DNA of 21,901 bases from Promethearchaeota archaeon (GTDB lineage Archaea > Asgardarchaeota > Lokiarchaeia > Sigynarchaeales > SOKP01): positions 1 to 21,901 of the forward strand of contig JAUXAJ010000047.1 of assembly GCA_030620005.1 (NCBI GenBank), read 5' to 3'. Made by a program: the position numbers and the translations under genes. Below are positions 1 to 7,237 of this stretch, one piece after another (the stretch's first letter is position 1; each line of letters opens with the position of its first letter). The notes beneath the pieces are model-generated. The model was given only the letters and a program-made list of their open reading frames with translations. It did not search any database and had not been told where the DNA came from.

Positions 1-2
1 AT

Positions 3-236
3 ATTCCATCATATGATTCGATTAAACTTACTCCCGGAATCTCTATCGTTAATAATCGAAATGTGATATATTTATTATTATTTAATCAAACAGAATGTAT
101 TTATTCTGGAGGGTCATTGGATAAAGAAGAGCTGTCAAGGAGTATTCTAATTGCTACTACGCTTAAATCCCCGGAAAAATTGAGAACTATTGTTAAAATA
201 TTTAGCAAGATGTTACCGTCGTTCATGAGAAGGTGA
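3..236 (+). CDS. C-terminal fragment of an unrecognised protein, cut by the window edge
   Basis: An open frame enters from the left edge and ends at TGA 234-236, giving 77 codons with no start in the window. The readable part includes the motif PGISIVNNRNVIYLLLF, then CIYSGGSLDKEEL, and ends in a basic helix finishing KMLPSFMRR. The mix of a hydrophobic strand followed by charged helices looks like the end of a folded soluble domain. I do not recognise the family. A hairpin with a T-rich arm follows the stop within ten bases, which fits a gene end. Function is unknown. Confidence applies to its being coding, judged from codon-like composition and the adjacent terminator-like hairpin. Confidence 0.5.
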   Translation: MPSYDSIKLTPGISIVNNRNVIYLLLFNQTECIYSGGSLDKEELSRSILIATTLKSPEKLRTIVKIFSKMLPSFMRR

Positions 237-243
237 AAAATTC

Positions 244-281
244 TAACTTTTTTTTATATTTTATATTTTAATAAAAAGTTA
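244..281 (+). terminator. A/T hairpin after the partial gene
   Basis: TAACTTTTT (244-252) and AAAAAGTTA (273-281) form a 9-bp inverted repeat around an AT-rich loop, just 8 bases after the stop of the partial gene. The left arm sits in a long T run, so it could end transcription by a poly-T mechanism typical of archaea. Confidence 0.4.
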
Positions 282-366
282 ATCTTAGAGAAATTTATTT
301 TGTAACGCTAATTTTTGATTTAATATTCTTTTACACTGACAAGATCAACGATTCCAATCAAACTTG

Positions 367-424
367 TTATATATTTTAATCGTTTTACCGCTCAAGAAAG
401 CAACTTCTCTTTAGGGAGGTGATG
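367..424 (+). promoter_or_regulatory. TATA-like box, then an orphan ribosome-binding site with a minimal ORF
   Basis: TTATATATTTTA (367-378) is a good archaeal TATA-box match. About 35 bases downstream is TTAGGGAGGTG (411-421), a strong Shine-Dalgarno sequence followed at once by ATG AAT TGA (422-430), which encodes only two residues. No longer frame uses this site, and the next gene starts at 516. It closely resembles the TTAGGGAGATGAATT leader directly before the gene at 2182. It may be a leader mini-ORF or the remains of a lost start. Confidence 0.35.
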
Positions 425-492
425 AATTGAGCGTGAAGTGAAATCATTAAATTTAATACACTTTTATTAACTTTAATAATCTAACAAATTAG

Positions 493-506
493 CCTTATTA
501 ATAAGG
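493..506. promoter_or_regulatory. 14-bp perfect palindrome overlapping the RBS of the glycosidase gene
   Basis: CCTTATTAATAAGG is a perfect palindrome ending 9 bases before the GTG at 516. Its right arm contains the only Shine-Dalgarno-like bases (AAGGG). It could be a repressor operator, or a small hairpin hiding the ribosome-binding site. The sequence alone does not separate these. Confidence 0.3.
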
Positions 507-515
507 GATAAAAAA

Positions 516-1766
516 GTGTCAAATAATGCAAATAACTGTTTTGTTGATTTAAATAAATGTGCTAATATATTTCTAAGTATTTATTTCCGAATAATCCTTA
601 ATAGCCATTTAGATATAAATAAGGCTAAAAAAGAATTTGAGACCTTGTTAATGTGTCAAGATCAAGATGGTTCTATAAGCGTGACAAACAATTGGCTCAA
701 GAAACATTCAGAAGAATTTAACTCATTTATAAAATTAGACGAATGTATCGTGATAAGCGCTATCACGCAATTGCCTTTAATTGCCCAAGCGTTAAAAGCT
801 ATCTCGGCAAAGAATTGGGACAAAACATTCATTTTGAAGTATTTACCAAAGGTTAATAAATTTTACGATTGGCTACATGAATCTCGCATTAATAAAGGAG
901 AAAAAATACCTTTGTTAAATATTATTCATACCATGGAAAGCGGAGCCAATAATTCTCCAATATACGATAAAGCCTTAAAGATTAAAGATTCAGAAAAATT
1001 AACACGGTCGAAATGGATGGACATTTTAAATAAACAATTTAATGATGTTAAAAATTGTAAGAGTCAATTAAATATAATGAGAGAATTTGATGGTTTTTGG
1101 TTTAAAGATTTATTATTTAACTGCGTTTTTGTTCAAGGTTATCGAGATTTAGCATTCATGCACCATGAAATAGGAAATAAAAAAGAAAGTGAAGAATGCA
1201 AAAAAAAAGCGAGAACGTTAGAAAAGACCATCATTAAATATTGTTGGAATTCAAAGAAAAACTTTTTTTTCGGTTATGAAAAGGAAAACCTCATGAATGA
1301 CGTGAAAACATCCTTATCTTTCAGCCCGTTAATTTTGGATGGGCTTCCTCAAAATATTGCGTGTAAACTTGTAGATGAGCATTTGTTATGTGAAGAAGAG
1401 TTTTGGACTGAATTCCCAATACCCTCAGTTGCCATTAATGAGCCAAACTATTCCGAAAATGAATTTTTTTCTTGGAGGGGGCCTACTAATATAATTGGAA
1501 ATTGGTTCATCATTAATGGTTTGAGAAAACATGGATTTGAAAATCTTGCGGTTGAATTATCGAAAAAAACAGTTAATTTAGTAAAAAAAAGGGGTTTTTA
1601 CGAATGTTATTCCCCAACAACAGGTAAAGGAATGGGTGCCAAAAATTTCGCCTCTTCAAAACTAATTGTCGATATTGAAAGATTGCCATTAAACAATATT
1701 CATGCAGATTTAGACTTTCTTCTAGATAGAGAATATTTAAGAGTAAAAAAAGGTGGCTTTAGTTAA
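516..1766 (+). CDS. MGH1-like / GH63-like (alpha/alpha)6-barrel glycosidase
   Basis: The 416-residue protein resembles the (alpha/alpha)6-barrel domain of MGH1-like and GH63 glycoside hydrolases. The clearest signature is in the C-terminal third: FFSWRGPTNIIGNWFIINGL, then a tetratricopeptide-like helix pair, GFYECYSPTTGKGMGAKNF and SSKLIVDI. This matches the family pattern of WRGP followed by a Gly/Tyr helix, EyyxPxTG and a late Phe. The N-terminal half is less typical. There is no signal peptide, so it should act in the cytoplasm, perhaps on a compatible solute or oligosaccharide; the substrate is not evident. Start is GTG 516, with AAGGGAT about 8 bases upstream. It is flanked by hairpins on both sides and looks monocistronic. 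The known catalytic acids cannot be assigned with confidence. Confidence 0.6.
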   Translation: MSNNANNCFVDLNKCANIFLSIYFRIILNSHLDINKAKKEFETLLMCQDQDGSISVTNNWLKKHSEEFNSFIKLDECIVISAITQLPLIAQALKAISAKNWDKTFILKYLPKVNKFYDWLHESRINKGEKIPLLNIIHTMESGANNSPIYDKALKIKDSEKLTRSKWMDILNKQFNDVKNCKSQLNIMREFDGFWFKDLLFNCVFVQGYRDLAFMHHEIGNKKESEECKKKARTLEKTIIKYCWNSKKNFFFGYEKENLMNDVKTSLSFSPLILDGLPQNIACKLVDEHLLCEEEFWTEFPIPSVAINEPNYSENEFFSWRGPTNIIGNWFIINGLRKHGFENLAVELSKKTVNLVKKRGFYECYSPTTGKGMGAKNFASSKLIVDIERLPLNNIHADLDFLLDREYLRVKKGGFS

Positions 1767-1787
1767 GATATTGCTAAAAAAATAGTC

Positions 1788-1828
1788 AATTTGTTTTCAT
1801 ATTTTATATTTTTATATAAAAACAAATT
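1788..1828 (+). terminator. Hairpin after the glycosidase gene
   Basis: AATTTGTTTT (1788-1797) pairs perfectly with AAAACAAATT (1819-1828), a 10-bp stem 21 bases after the stop at 1766. T-rich stretches lie in the loop, and A/T runs follow the stem. It fits an archaeal terminator. Confidence 0.45.
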
Positions 1829-2181
1829 TTAAAAAAATTTGAATGACATTGCTCCATTCCTCGAACTTGCAAGGGAATTGAGAATATCTTGTTTTAACAA
1901 GTCTCTATTTGAATAAATAGCAAGTTATATAAAAGCAAAAATTCCAAAATATTTATATAGGTAAATTCTGACCATATTAATAATAATGTTAAGAGGTTGA
2001 ATTAAAAATTCTTTAATTAAAGCCTAATATCATGGTGGTTAAAAATTAAAAATGTAAGTTTTTGCAGAGTTTTCCGCATCTTACGGATTAAGAAAAATCT
2101 TTATTGCATGTACTGCGAATAAACTCTTTAATAATAATTTTCTCAATCTACTTACCTAAAAAATTTAGGGAGATGAATTAA
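1829..2181 (+). promoter_or_regulatory. Leader and promoter region of the cobalamin/opine operon
   Basis: This gap of about 350 bases has no convincing gene. TTATATAAAA (around 1925) and TTTATATAG (around 1952) are TATA candidates, which would give a leader of about 200 bases. It holds two short palindromes, CTTGTTTTAACAAG (1888-1901) and CTTTAATTAAAG (near 2010), and a small TCCG/CGGA hairpin near 2080. The gene's RBS, AGGGAG, starts at 2168, about 9 bases before ATG 2182. I looked for a cobalamin riboswitch because of the downstream gene and saw none of its conserved boxes. Confidence 0.3.
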
Positions 2182-3330
2182 ATGAATAGTAAATATCCTA
2201 TTTCAAAAAAGAAAATAATAATCACCTCGTGCATTGGTCAATGCGTTCACGTGGCAGGTACCTATAATTTCATGAATGTGGCTAAGCAAGTAGGGTACAA
2301 GTGCATTTTTTTGGGTCCAGCAACGCCCATTTCACGCGTGATTCATGAAATTCAAGAAAATAAACCCTATATTGTTGGACTCAGCTATCGTTTAACGCCT
2401 TCAACTGTTGGACCATTGTTGCAAGAATTTTGCGAAAAATTCAACGAATTAAAGAATAAACCTGAAAAAATATTTTTTGCAGGCACTCTTGAAGTCGTAA
2501 AGGTTGCAAGAGAATTTGACGCGTTCGATAATTACTTCATTGGAGGCGAATCAAAACACGAAATTTTATCAATACTCAAGGGAGAAATGGAGGATTCGGA
2601 GAAAATGTTGAATGTTCCAATGGATCTCCTTTCTCGAATTGAATGGAAAAAGCCATATCCCTTAATACGAGCTCATTTTGGCTTGTCAAACTTCGGTGAA
2701 ACGGTGAAGGGAATCATGAAAATTGCAAATGCTAACGTCTTGGATGTCATTTCGATAGCACCTGATCAAAATACACAAGAAAATTATTTTCATCCAGATG
2801 AGCAAGTCAAAGAATTATCAGGAGCTGGAGGCGTTCCATTAAGGTGTTGGGAAGATTTTGAGAAGTTACATGAGGCACGATTGAGAGGAAACTTTCCGCT
2901 ATTAAGAATTTATGCTGGAACGCGAGATTTTATAAAGTTAGCACGGCTATATAGAGATACGATTCAAAATGCGTGGGCAGCCATTCCAATTTTTTGGTTC
3001 AATCAAATGGATGGCAGGGGGTCGTTATCATTAAAGGAGGCCATAAAACAGCATTTAGAAGCGATCAAGTGGCATGGAAAGAATGACATCCCCGTAGAAA
3101 TTAACGATCCCCACCACTGGAGCCTTCGAGATGCACCAGATGCAATTGTGGTTGCTGACATGTATCTTTGCGGTATTATTGCTAAACAATTAGGCGTGAA
3201 ACATTTTGTAGCCCAATACATGTTTAATACTCCCCCAGCTAGTTCCTTTGACATGGATCTTGCTAAAATTCTGGCTAAAGATGAGCTTCTCACTACTCTC
3301 GTTGATGACTCCTTTAAAATCATTAAATAA
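2182..3330 (+). CDS. Cobalamin-binding, glutamate-mutase-like protein, N-terminal part
   Basis: The protein has 382 residues. Residues about 10-135 look like a Rossmann-type B12-binding domain: a start strand KKIIITSCIG, then CVHVAG at 21-26, where His23 and Gly26 match the DxHxxG cobalamin-ligand motif but Asp is replaced by Cys21, then IVGLSYRLTPS and IFFAGT. The remainder (about 190-382) reads as a TIM-barrel half with RIYAGTRD, WFNQMDGRG, VEINDPHHWS and AQYMFNTPP, which recalls the catalytic subunit of glutamate mutase-type enzymes. It probably catalyses, or once catalysed, a B12-dependent carbon-skeleton rearrangement. The frame stops at TAA and continues in the same frame from GTG 3331, so the barrel appears split. 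ATG 2182 has a good RBS. Family membership is judged from motifs only. Confidence 0.5.
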   Translation: MNSKYPISKKKIIITSCIGQCVHVAGTYNFMNVAKQVGYKCIFLGPATPISRVIHEIQENKPYIVGLSYRLTPSTVGPLLQEFCEKFNELKNKPEKIFFAGTLEVVKVAREFDAFDNYFIGGESKHEILSILKGEMEDSEKMLNVPMDLLSRIEWKKPYPLIRAHFGLSNFGETVKGIMKIANANVLDVISIAPDQNTQENYFHPDEQVKELSGAGGVPLRCWEDFEKLHEARLRGNFPLLRIYAGTRDFIKLARLYRDTIQNAWAAIPIFWFNQMDGRGSLSLKEAIKQHLEAIKWHGKNDIPVEINDPHHWSLRDAPDAIVVADMYLCGIIAKQLGVKHFVAQYMFNTPPASSFDMDLAKILAKDELLTTLVDDSFKIIK

Positions 3331-3909
3331 GTGAGAACGGGATTAGCAAGTCTTCCCTTGAACTTGGACAAGGCGAAAGGACATTTAGCCGCAGCAACCT
3401 TGATCCAATTAGCCCTCAAACTTGATATTGTTCATGTCGTCACGCATTCCGAAGCGAGTCACGCTGCTCGTCCCGAAGATATTATCGAAAGCTGTAACAT
3501 TGTTGATCAAGTAATTAGCCAAGTATATTCAAGTAATCTAAATTTCATTACCGAAGAAATACGGAAAAGAAAGGAGGAATTAATCATGCAAGCTAGATGG
3601 ATCATTGACTTGATCCCTAAACTGGCAAGGACATCTTCTGAAAGGAAAAATCCTCACGTGAATCATGAAGTTTTAAGCAGTCTTGTAAAATATGGAATAT
3701 TTGATGCGCCCCATTTAAAAAATAATAGATTCGCTCAAGGGAAGATAAGAACGAAAATTATCAACGGAGCATGTTATTCGTGGGATGATGAACTCCAAAA
3801 ACAAGTTGATGAGATTGAAAGAATTAAAGCGATTATTGTAAATTATCCAGATCAATTCATCTCCAAGAAGGATATTCCAAAAGAAATTACAATTGGAAAG
3901 GTGATGTAA
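3331..3909 (+). CDS. C-terminal part of the cobalamin mutase-like protein, in frame after TAA
   Basis: These 192 codons follow the TAA at 3328-3330 without a gap and in the same reading frame, beginning GTG AGA ACG GGA. The text VRTGLASLPLNLDKAKGHLA and HVVTHSEASHAARPEDI reads as the natural continuation of the TIM barrel, followed by helices rich in K/E. No Shine-Dalgarno sequence precedes the GTG. Translation would need termination-reinitiation at TAAGTG, stop-codon readthrough, or an ancestral sense codon such as CAA now mutated. It may function as a separate chain that assembles with the first, or the gene may be newly broken. It overlaps no other gene and ends 2 bases before the dehydrogenase ATG. 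Confidence 0.55.
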   Translation: MRTGLASLPLNLDKAKGHLAAATLIQLALKLDIVHVVTHSEASHAARPEDIIESCNIVDQVISQVYSSNLNFITEEIRKRKEELIMQARWIIDLIPKLARTSSERKNPHVNHEVLSSLVKYGIFDAPHLKNNRFAQGKIRTKIINGACYSWDDELQKQVDEIERIKAIIVNYPDQFISKKDIPKEITIGKVM

Positions 3910-3911
3910 AA

Positions 3912-5183
3912 ATGAAATTTTGCGTGATAGGTGCAGGATCTGGGGGAAGAGCATTTGCAGCATATCTTTCTTCAAAAGGATATCCCGTTTCGCTTTATAA
4001 TAGATCTTTCACGAGAATATACGAGATACAAAAGGAAGGAGGAATTGAAGCAAATGGGGAATTAGAAGGGTTTTTTCCTCTAGATTTAGTCACTCTAGAT
4101 ATAAAAATAGCAGTGAAGGATGCAGATGTCATCATGGTGGTGACTCCCGCTTCTGCTCATGGAGATGTTGCTAAACATGTTGCCCCTCATTTAAAAAGGG
4201 GACAAATTATCATCTTAAATCCAGGAAGAACGTTTGGTTCTGTAGAATTTCTTAGAGTTGTTGAAAAAGAACGGGGAAAACTCTCCATTTTTGTGGGCGA
4301 AATGCAAACCCTTCTTTTTACCTGTAGAGCATTGGAAGGGAATGAAGTAAATATCATTAAAATTAAAGATTCGGTCAAATTCTCCACGTTTCCCAACAAG
4401 CATGTTTCTTTAATCTATGAGAGAATAAAAGAGGTATTTCCACAGCTCGTTCCTGTTGATGATTATCTCGAAGTCACGTTGAATAATATTGGAATGCTAT
4501 TACACCCCGCAATTTCTTTAATGAATGCGGGAATGATGGATTTCGGGAAAAAATTTAAATTTTATAAAGAAGGTGCCACATCTAAAGTATGCCAAGTGCT
4601 CGAAAATGTTGAATTAGAACTCAATGAAATTTTTCAAAAACTGGGCTTAAGACAATCGAAGTATCATGAATGGGCGAAAAAATCATATGATGTAAATGCA
4701 ATGTCAATTTACGATGCCATTCAAAAAGTCGATGCATATAAAGATGTCAATGCCCCTGATCAGTTAATTACGAGATATTTTACGGAAGATGTTCCCACGG
4801 GGCTAGTGCCGATATCTTCATTAGGAGCTTTTTTTGAAGTTCAAACTCCGACAATTGAATCAATAATCTGTTTGTCAAGCATTCTCTGTGGCATTAATTT
4901 TAAAAAAACGGGGAGAACTTTACAAAAACTTCAATTAAATGATTACATTCTCACGCGTTTAAAAAGAGCGAAATTGTTAGAAGAAGAAAAACGAGGATAT
5001 TATTCCATAGGAAAGATCCTCATAAATCAAGATGATTTTAAAATCTGCTGTCATTGTAATTGCATGAACTCCTCCGAAAAAAATTCTTGCTGGTTATGTA
5101 ATCACCAAGATTTTAGAAAGATTCATGAAGCAGATTTATTAACTCTGAGACAAAAGAAGTTAGATTCTTTAATGAGAACCTGA
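3912..5183 (+). CDS. Opine/octopine dehydrogenase-family protein with a C-terminal zinc ribbon
   Basis: The protein has 423 residues. The N-terminus CVIGAGSGGRAFAAYLSSKG is a GxGxxG dinucleotide-binding Rossmann start, followed by DADVIMVVTPASAHGDVA and the IILNPGR(T)FGS segment typical of NAD/NADP octopine-nopaline dehydrogenases. The middle has the helical opine-dehydrogenase domain with NNIGMLLHPAISLMNAG, whose His lies where the family's catalytic His is expected. The last 50 residues add a zinc ribbon, CCHCNC...CWLC, which is not part of the standard family architecture. The family reduces a Schiff base of an amino acid and a 2-oxo acid. ATG 3912 has AAGGTGATG upstream and lies 2 bases after the cobalamin protein, so the three frames form one operon and probably one pathway. 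Confidence 0.7.
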   Translation: MKFCVIGAGSGGRAFAAYLSSKGYPVSLYNRSFTRIYEIQKEGGIEANGELEGFFPLDLVTLDIKIAVKDADVIMVVTPASAHGDVAKHVAPHLKRGQIIILNPGRTFGSVEFLRVVEKERGKLSIFVGEMQTLLFTCRALEGNEVNIIKIKDSVKFSTFPNKHVSLIYERIKEVFPQLVPVDDYLEVTLNNIGMLLHPAISLMNAGMMDFGKKFKFYKEGATSKVCQVLENVELELNEIFQKLGLRQSKYHEWAKKSYDVNAMSIYDAIQKVDAYKDVNAPDQLITRYFTEDVPTGLVPISSLGAFFEVQTPTIESIICLSSILCGINFKKTGRTLQKLQLNDYILTRLKRAKLLEEEKRGYYSIGKILINQDDFKICCHCNCMNSSEKNSCWLCNHQDFRKIHEADLLTLRQKKLDSLMRT

Positions 5184-5462
5184 TACTAAATAACTATTTT
5201 GAAATTCTTAATTCGCAATTAATAAGATGAGCTGGAAAATTTTCATTTATCTGAAAAAACAATAAGAGACTACAGATGATTTTTACATGATTTTTCAGGG
5301 ATTATTTAACATTCTAGACTTGGATTTAAGGGAGTGTGATTCTCTTCATTATAACATTGAAGAATACTTTCAAAAGAAAATAAAATGATTTTATTCTAAA
5401 AGATCAGTCAGGAGATATGAGAAATGAAGAAAAAAAATGAGTCAAACTATATTCGTGAATAA
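5184..5462. other. Intergenic, nothing identified
   Basis: There is no convincing gene on either strand. An AAGGGAG near 5330 precedes a 15-codon GTG frame, which is too short to support. The segment separates the operon end from a decayed minus-strand gene. Confidence 0.4.
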
Positions 5463-5790
5463 TCAACACGGGAAGCCCCTCGTTTCCTCGATGTTTGATT
5501 TTATCCACCACGATCCGTCCATGAGGTGGCTTATTAATGTATCACACGTGAATACTAGCCCTTTCAAGTTCAGTTGTCACTCCTTTACATGCCTGAAAAA
5601 CATCGGTAATCATCATCTTTGCTTGTTTTGCTATTTCTTGCTTCGCTTTTTTAAACTATTCCAAAATCTTTTCCTTTATTTTTTTAGCATTATTAATAAA
5701 CCAAAAAATAGTGTAATCTTTTTTATACAATAAGAAATATACAAAAATAGCAAACCTTATTTGATTTGATACTTTCTCTTATTCGTGCAA
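5463..5790 (-). pseudogene. Decayed minus-strand gene with a nonsense codon and a frameshift
   Basis: Read on the minus strand, a frame open from about 5790 gives hydrophobic then charged text, hits TAG (5656-5658) after KKIKEKILE, and continues in frame as FKKAKQEIAKQAKMMITDVF, then ACKGVTTELERASIHV, before TGA (5542-5544). Dropping one T near 5545 extends this smoothly as DTLISHLMDGSWWIKSNIEE and TRGFPC, ending at TGA 5463-5465. The alternating K/E/A helix and the clean C-terminus look like real protein, while the plus-strand frame here is F/C-rich, as antisense shadows are. I do not recognise the family. Two lesions suggest a pseudogene; one could be a sequencing error. Confidence 0.4.
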
Positions 5791-5828
5791 AAAGAAGAAA
5801 AAATAAGAAATTTTTATCGTGAATATTT

Positions 5829-6992
5829 TTGAATTTTGAAGATTTAGGTTTAAGTGCTCCCATTTTTAACGCTTTAAAAAATCACATGAATATAACATCT
5901 CCAACACCCGTCCAAAAAAACACAATTCCAGTTATTCTTGAAGGAAAAAATGTGATGGCACAAGCCAAGACGGGAAGCGGAAAAACTCTCGCTTTTGTAT
6001 TGCCCATTATTGAAAACTTGAAGTTTTTAAATAACGAGGCTCTGATTCTTGTCCCTACAAGAGAACTTGCTAAGCAAATCGAAAAAGTCATTATGGATTT
6101 AAGACATCCAAGAGTAAAATCCATGACTATATACGGTGGCGTCTCAATTAACAATCAAATAAGAATATTGGAGAAAGGAGTTCATATTATCGTCGGAACG
6201 CCAGGAAGAATTATTGATCTCTATAAAAGAAGAAATCTTAGATTTAGAAACATTAGATTTGTGGTTTTAGACGAGGGCGATCGCTTGTGGGACATGGGTT
6301 TTGCCCCAGATATCAAATACATCTTGAGTTCTATTAAAAAACATATAAAAACTCCCTATCAATTCATGCTATTTTCAGCCACCCTCGATTCAGATATAAG
6401 AAAGACAGTGAAAGAATTTACTGGAAATAAATTTAACTTTTTTAATTTAAGTAGAGATGATTTAACAGTAGGAAATACCAGGCAATTCTACTATTTAATT
6501 AACAGATTTGAAGAGAAATTTAAAACTTTTATTGTAGTATTAAAAAGGGAAAAGCCTAGTCACGCTCTAATTTTTGTCAACACAAAAAGGACAGCAATGT
6601 GGCTTTCTAACAGATTAAAATCAAGAAGAAACTTTCAATATAGAGTTGGAATAATTTCTGGGGATTTGTCCCAATTTCAGAGAGAAAAAATATTGAAAAA
6701 GTTCCGCAATCGGGAAATTAACGCGTTAATTGCCACGGATGTGGCTGCTAGAGGTTTAGACATAAATAATATTTCTCACGTGTTTAACTACGACATTCCA
6801 AAGTTCCCAGAAAATTACATTCATAGAATAGGAAGAACATCTCGGATGAATAAAAAAGGCGTTGCTATTACTTTATGTCTAAAAGATGAATACGAATATT
6901 TATGCAAAATTGAAGGACTAATCAATAAAGATATTAGAAGAAAAACTCTAGGAAATGAAGATCAAGAGAGAAATAGATTTCCTTTTTATTAA
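5829..6992 (+). CDS. DEAD-box ATP-dependent RNA helicase, minimal core
   Basis: The 387-residue protein has all core motifs of a superfamily 2 DEAD-box helicase: a Q motif with SPTPVQ (24-29), motif I AKTGSGKT (46-53), Ia PTRELA (75-80), TPGR, motif II DEGD (147-150) in place of DEAD, motif III SAT (182-184), then HALIFVNTKR, ATDVAARGLD and HRIGRTSR. It has almost no C-terminal extension, so it is a bare two-RecA-domain enzyme that unwinds or remodels RNA using ATP. The start is TTG 5829: an in-frame TGA lies three codons upstream and no ATG is available before the Q motif. No Shine-Dalgarno sequence is visible. The Ala-to-Gly change in motif II is conservative, so activity is likely. Confidence 0.85.
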   Translation: MNFEDLGLSAPIFNALKNHMNITSPTPVQKNTIPVILEGKNVMAQAKTGSGKTLAFVLPIIENLKFLNNEALILVPTRELAKQIEKVIMDLRHPRVKSMTIYGGVSINNQIRILEKGVHIIVGTPGRIIDLYKRRNLRFRNIRFVVLDEGDRLWDMGFAPDIKYILSSIKKHIKTPYQFMLFSATLDSDIRKTVKEFTGNKFNFFNLSRDDLTVGNTRQFYYLINRFEEKFKTFIVVLKREKPSHALIFVNTKRTAMWLSNRLKSRRNFQYRVGIISGDLSQFQREKILKKFRNREINALIATDVAARGLDINNISHVFNYDIPKFPENYIHRIGRTSRMNKKGVAITLCLKDEYEYLCKIEGLINKDIRRKTLGNEDQERNRFPFY

Positions 6993-7157
6993 TTTAACAA
7001 TTCAAATTATAAAATGTTAATTTAACTTTTTAATGTTTTCTCTACGATTTCAAGTATGAAAATTACAATTGGAAAAATCTGCTTGATCGCTTACTCCCTC
7101 GCAATAATTTTCAACTAAAAGTGGACGGACCTTTGGAGTCTCTGGAGTATAAATTTG
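6993..7157. other. Intergenic gap with a possible short coding remnant
   Basis: From about 7035 to 7162 the plus strand holds an open frame without a start codon that reads protein-like, with NWKNLLDRLLPRNNFQLKV and a TAA at 7160-7162. It is not in frame with the helicase. It may be a relic of a longer gene, but 42 codons are too few to call. Confidence 0.2.
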
Positions 7158-7185
7158 AATAAACCTTTTCGACAAAAGGTTTATT
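7158..7185. terminator. 12-bp perfect hairpin between convergent genes
   Basis: AATAAACCTTTT (7158-7169) and AAAAGGTTTATT (7174-7185) pair perfectly around a CGAC loop. It lies between the helicase (+) and the GTPase gene (-), whose stop is 52 bases away, and can serve both strands. It is the strongest simple hairpin I saw in the window. Confidence 0.6.
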
Positions 7186-7237
7186 AATTCAGATTTTAAA
7201 AAGAGAATAAAAAAAGCGGATACCAGTTTAAATTACA

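Noticed and set aside
1840..1915. Protein-like text DIAPFLELARELRISCFNK on the plus strand
   Set aside because: Only 27 codons between stops, no start, no partner sequence nearby. It could be a relic but is not supportable.
1960..2165. Cobalamin riboswitch before the B12-protein operon
   Set aside because: None of the conserved B12-box sequences or the expected multi-stem fold was found; only small AT hairpins are present.
5437..5733. 98-codon plus-strand ORF beginning MSQTIFVNNQHGK
   Set aside because: It is rich in Phe, Cys and Leu without pattern, as expected for the antisense of a K/E/A-rich helix. The opposite strand reads as a better (broken) protein.
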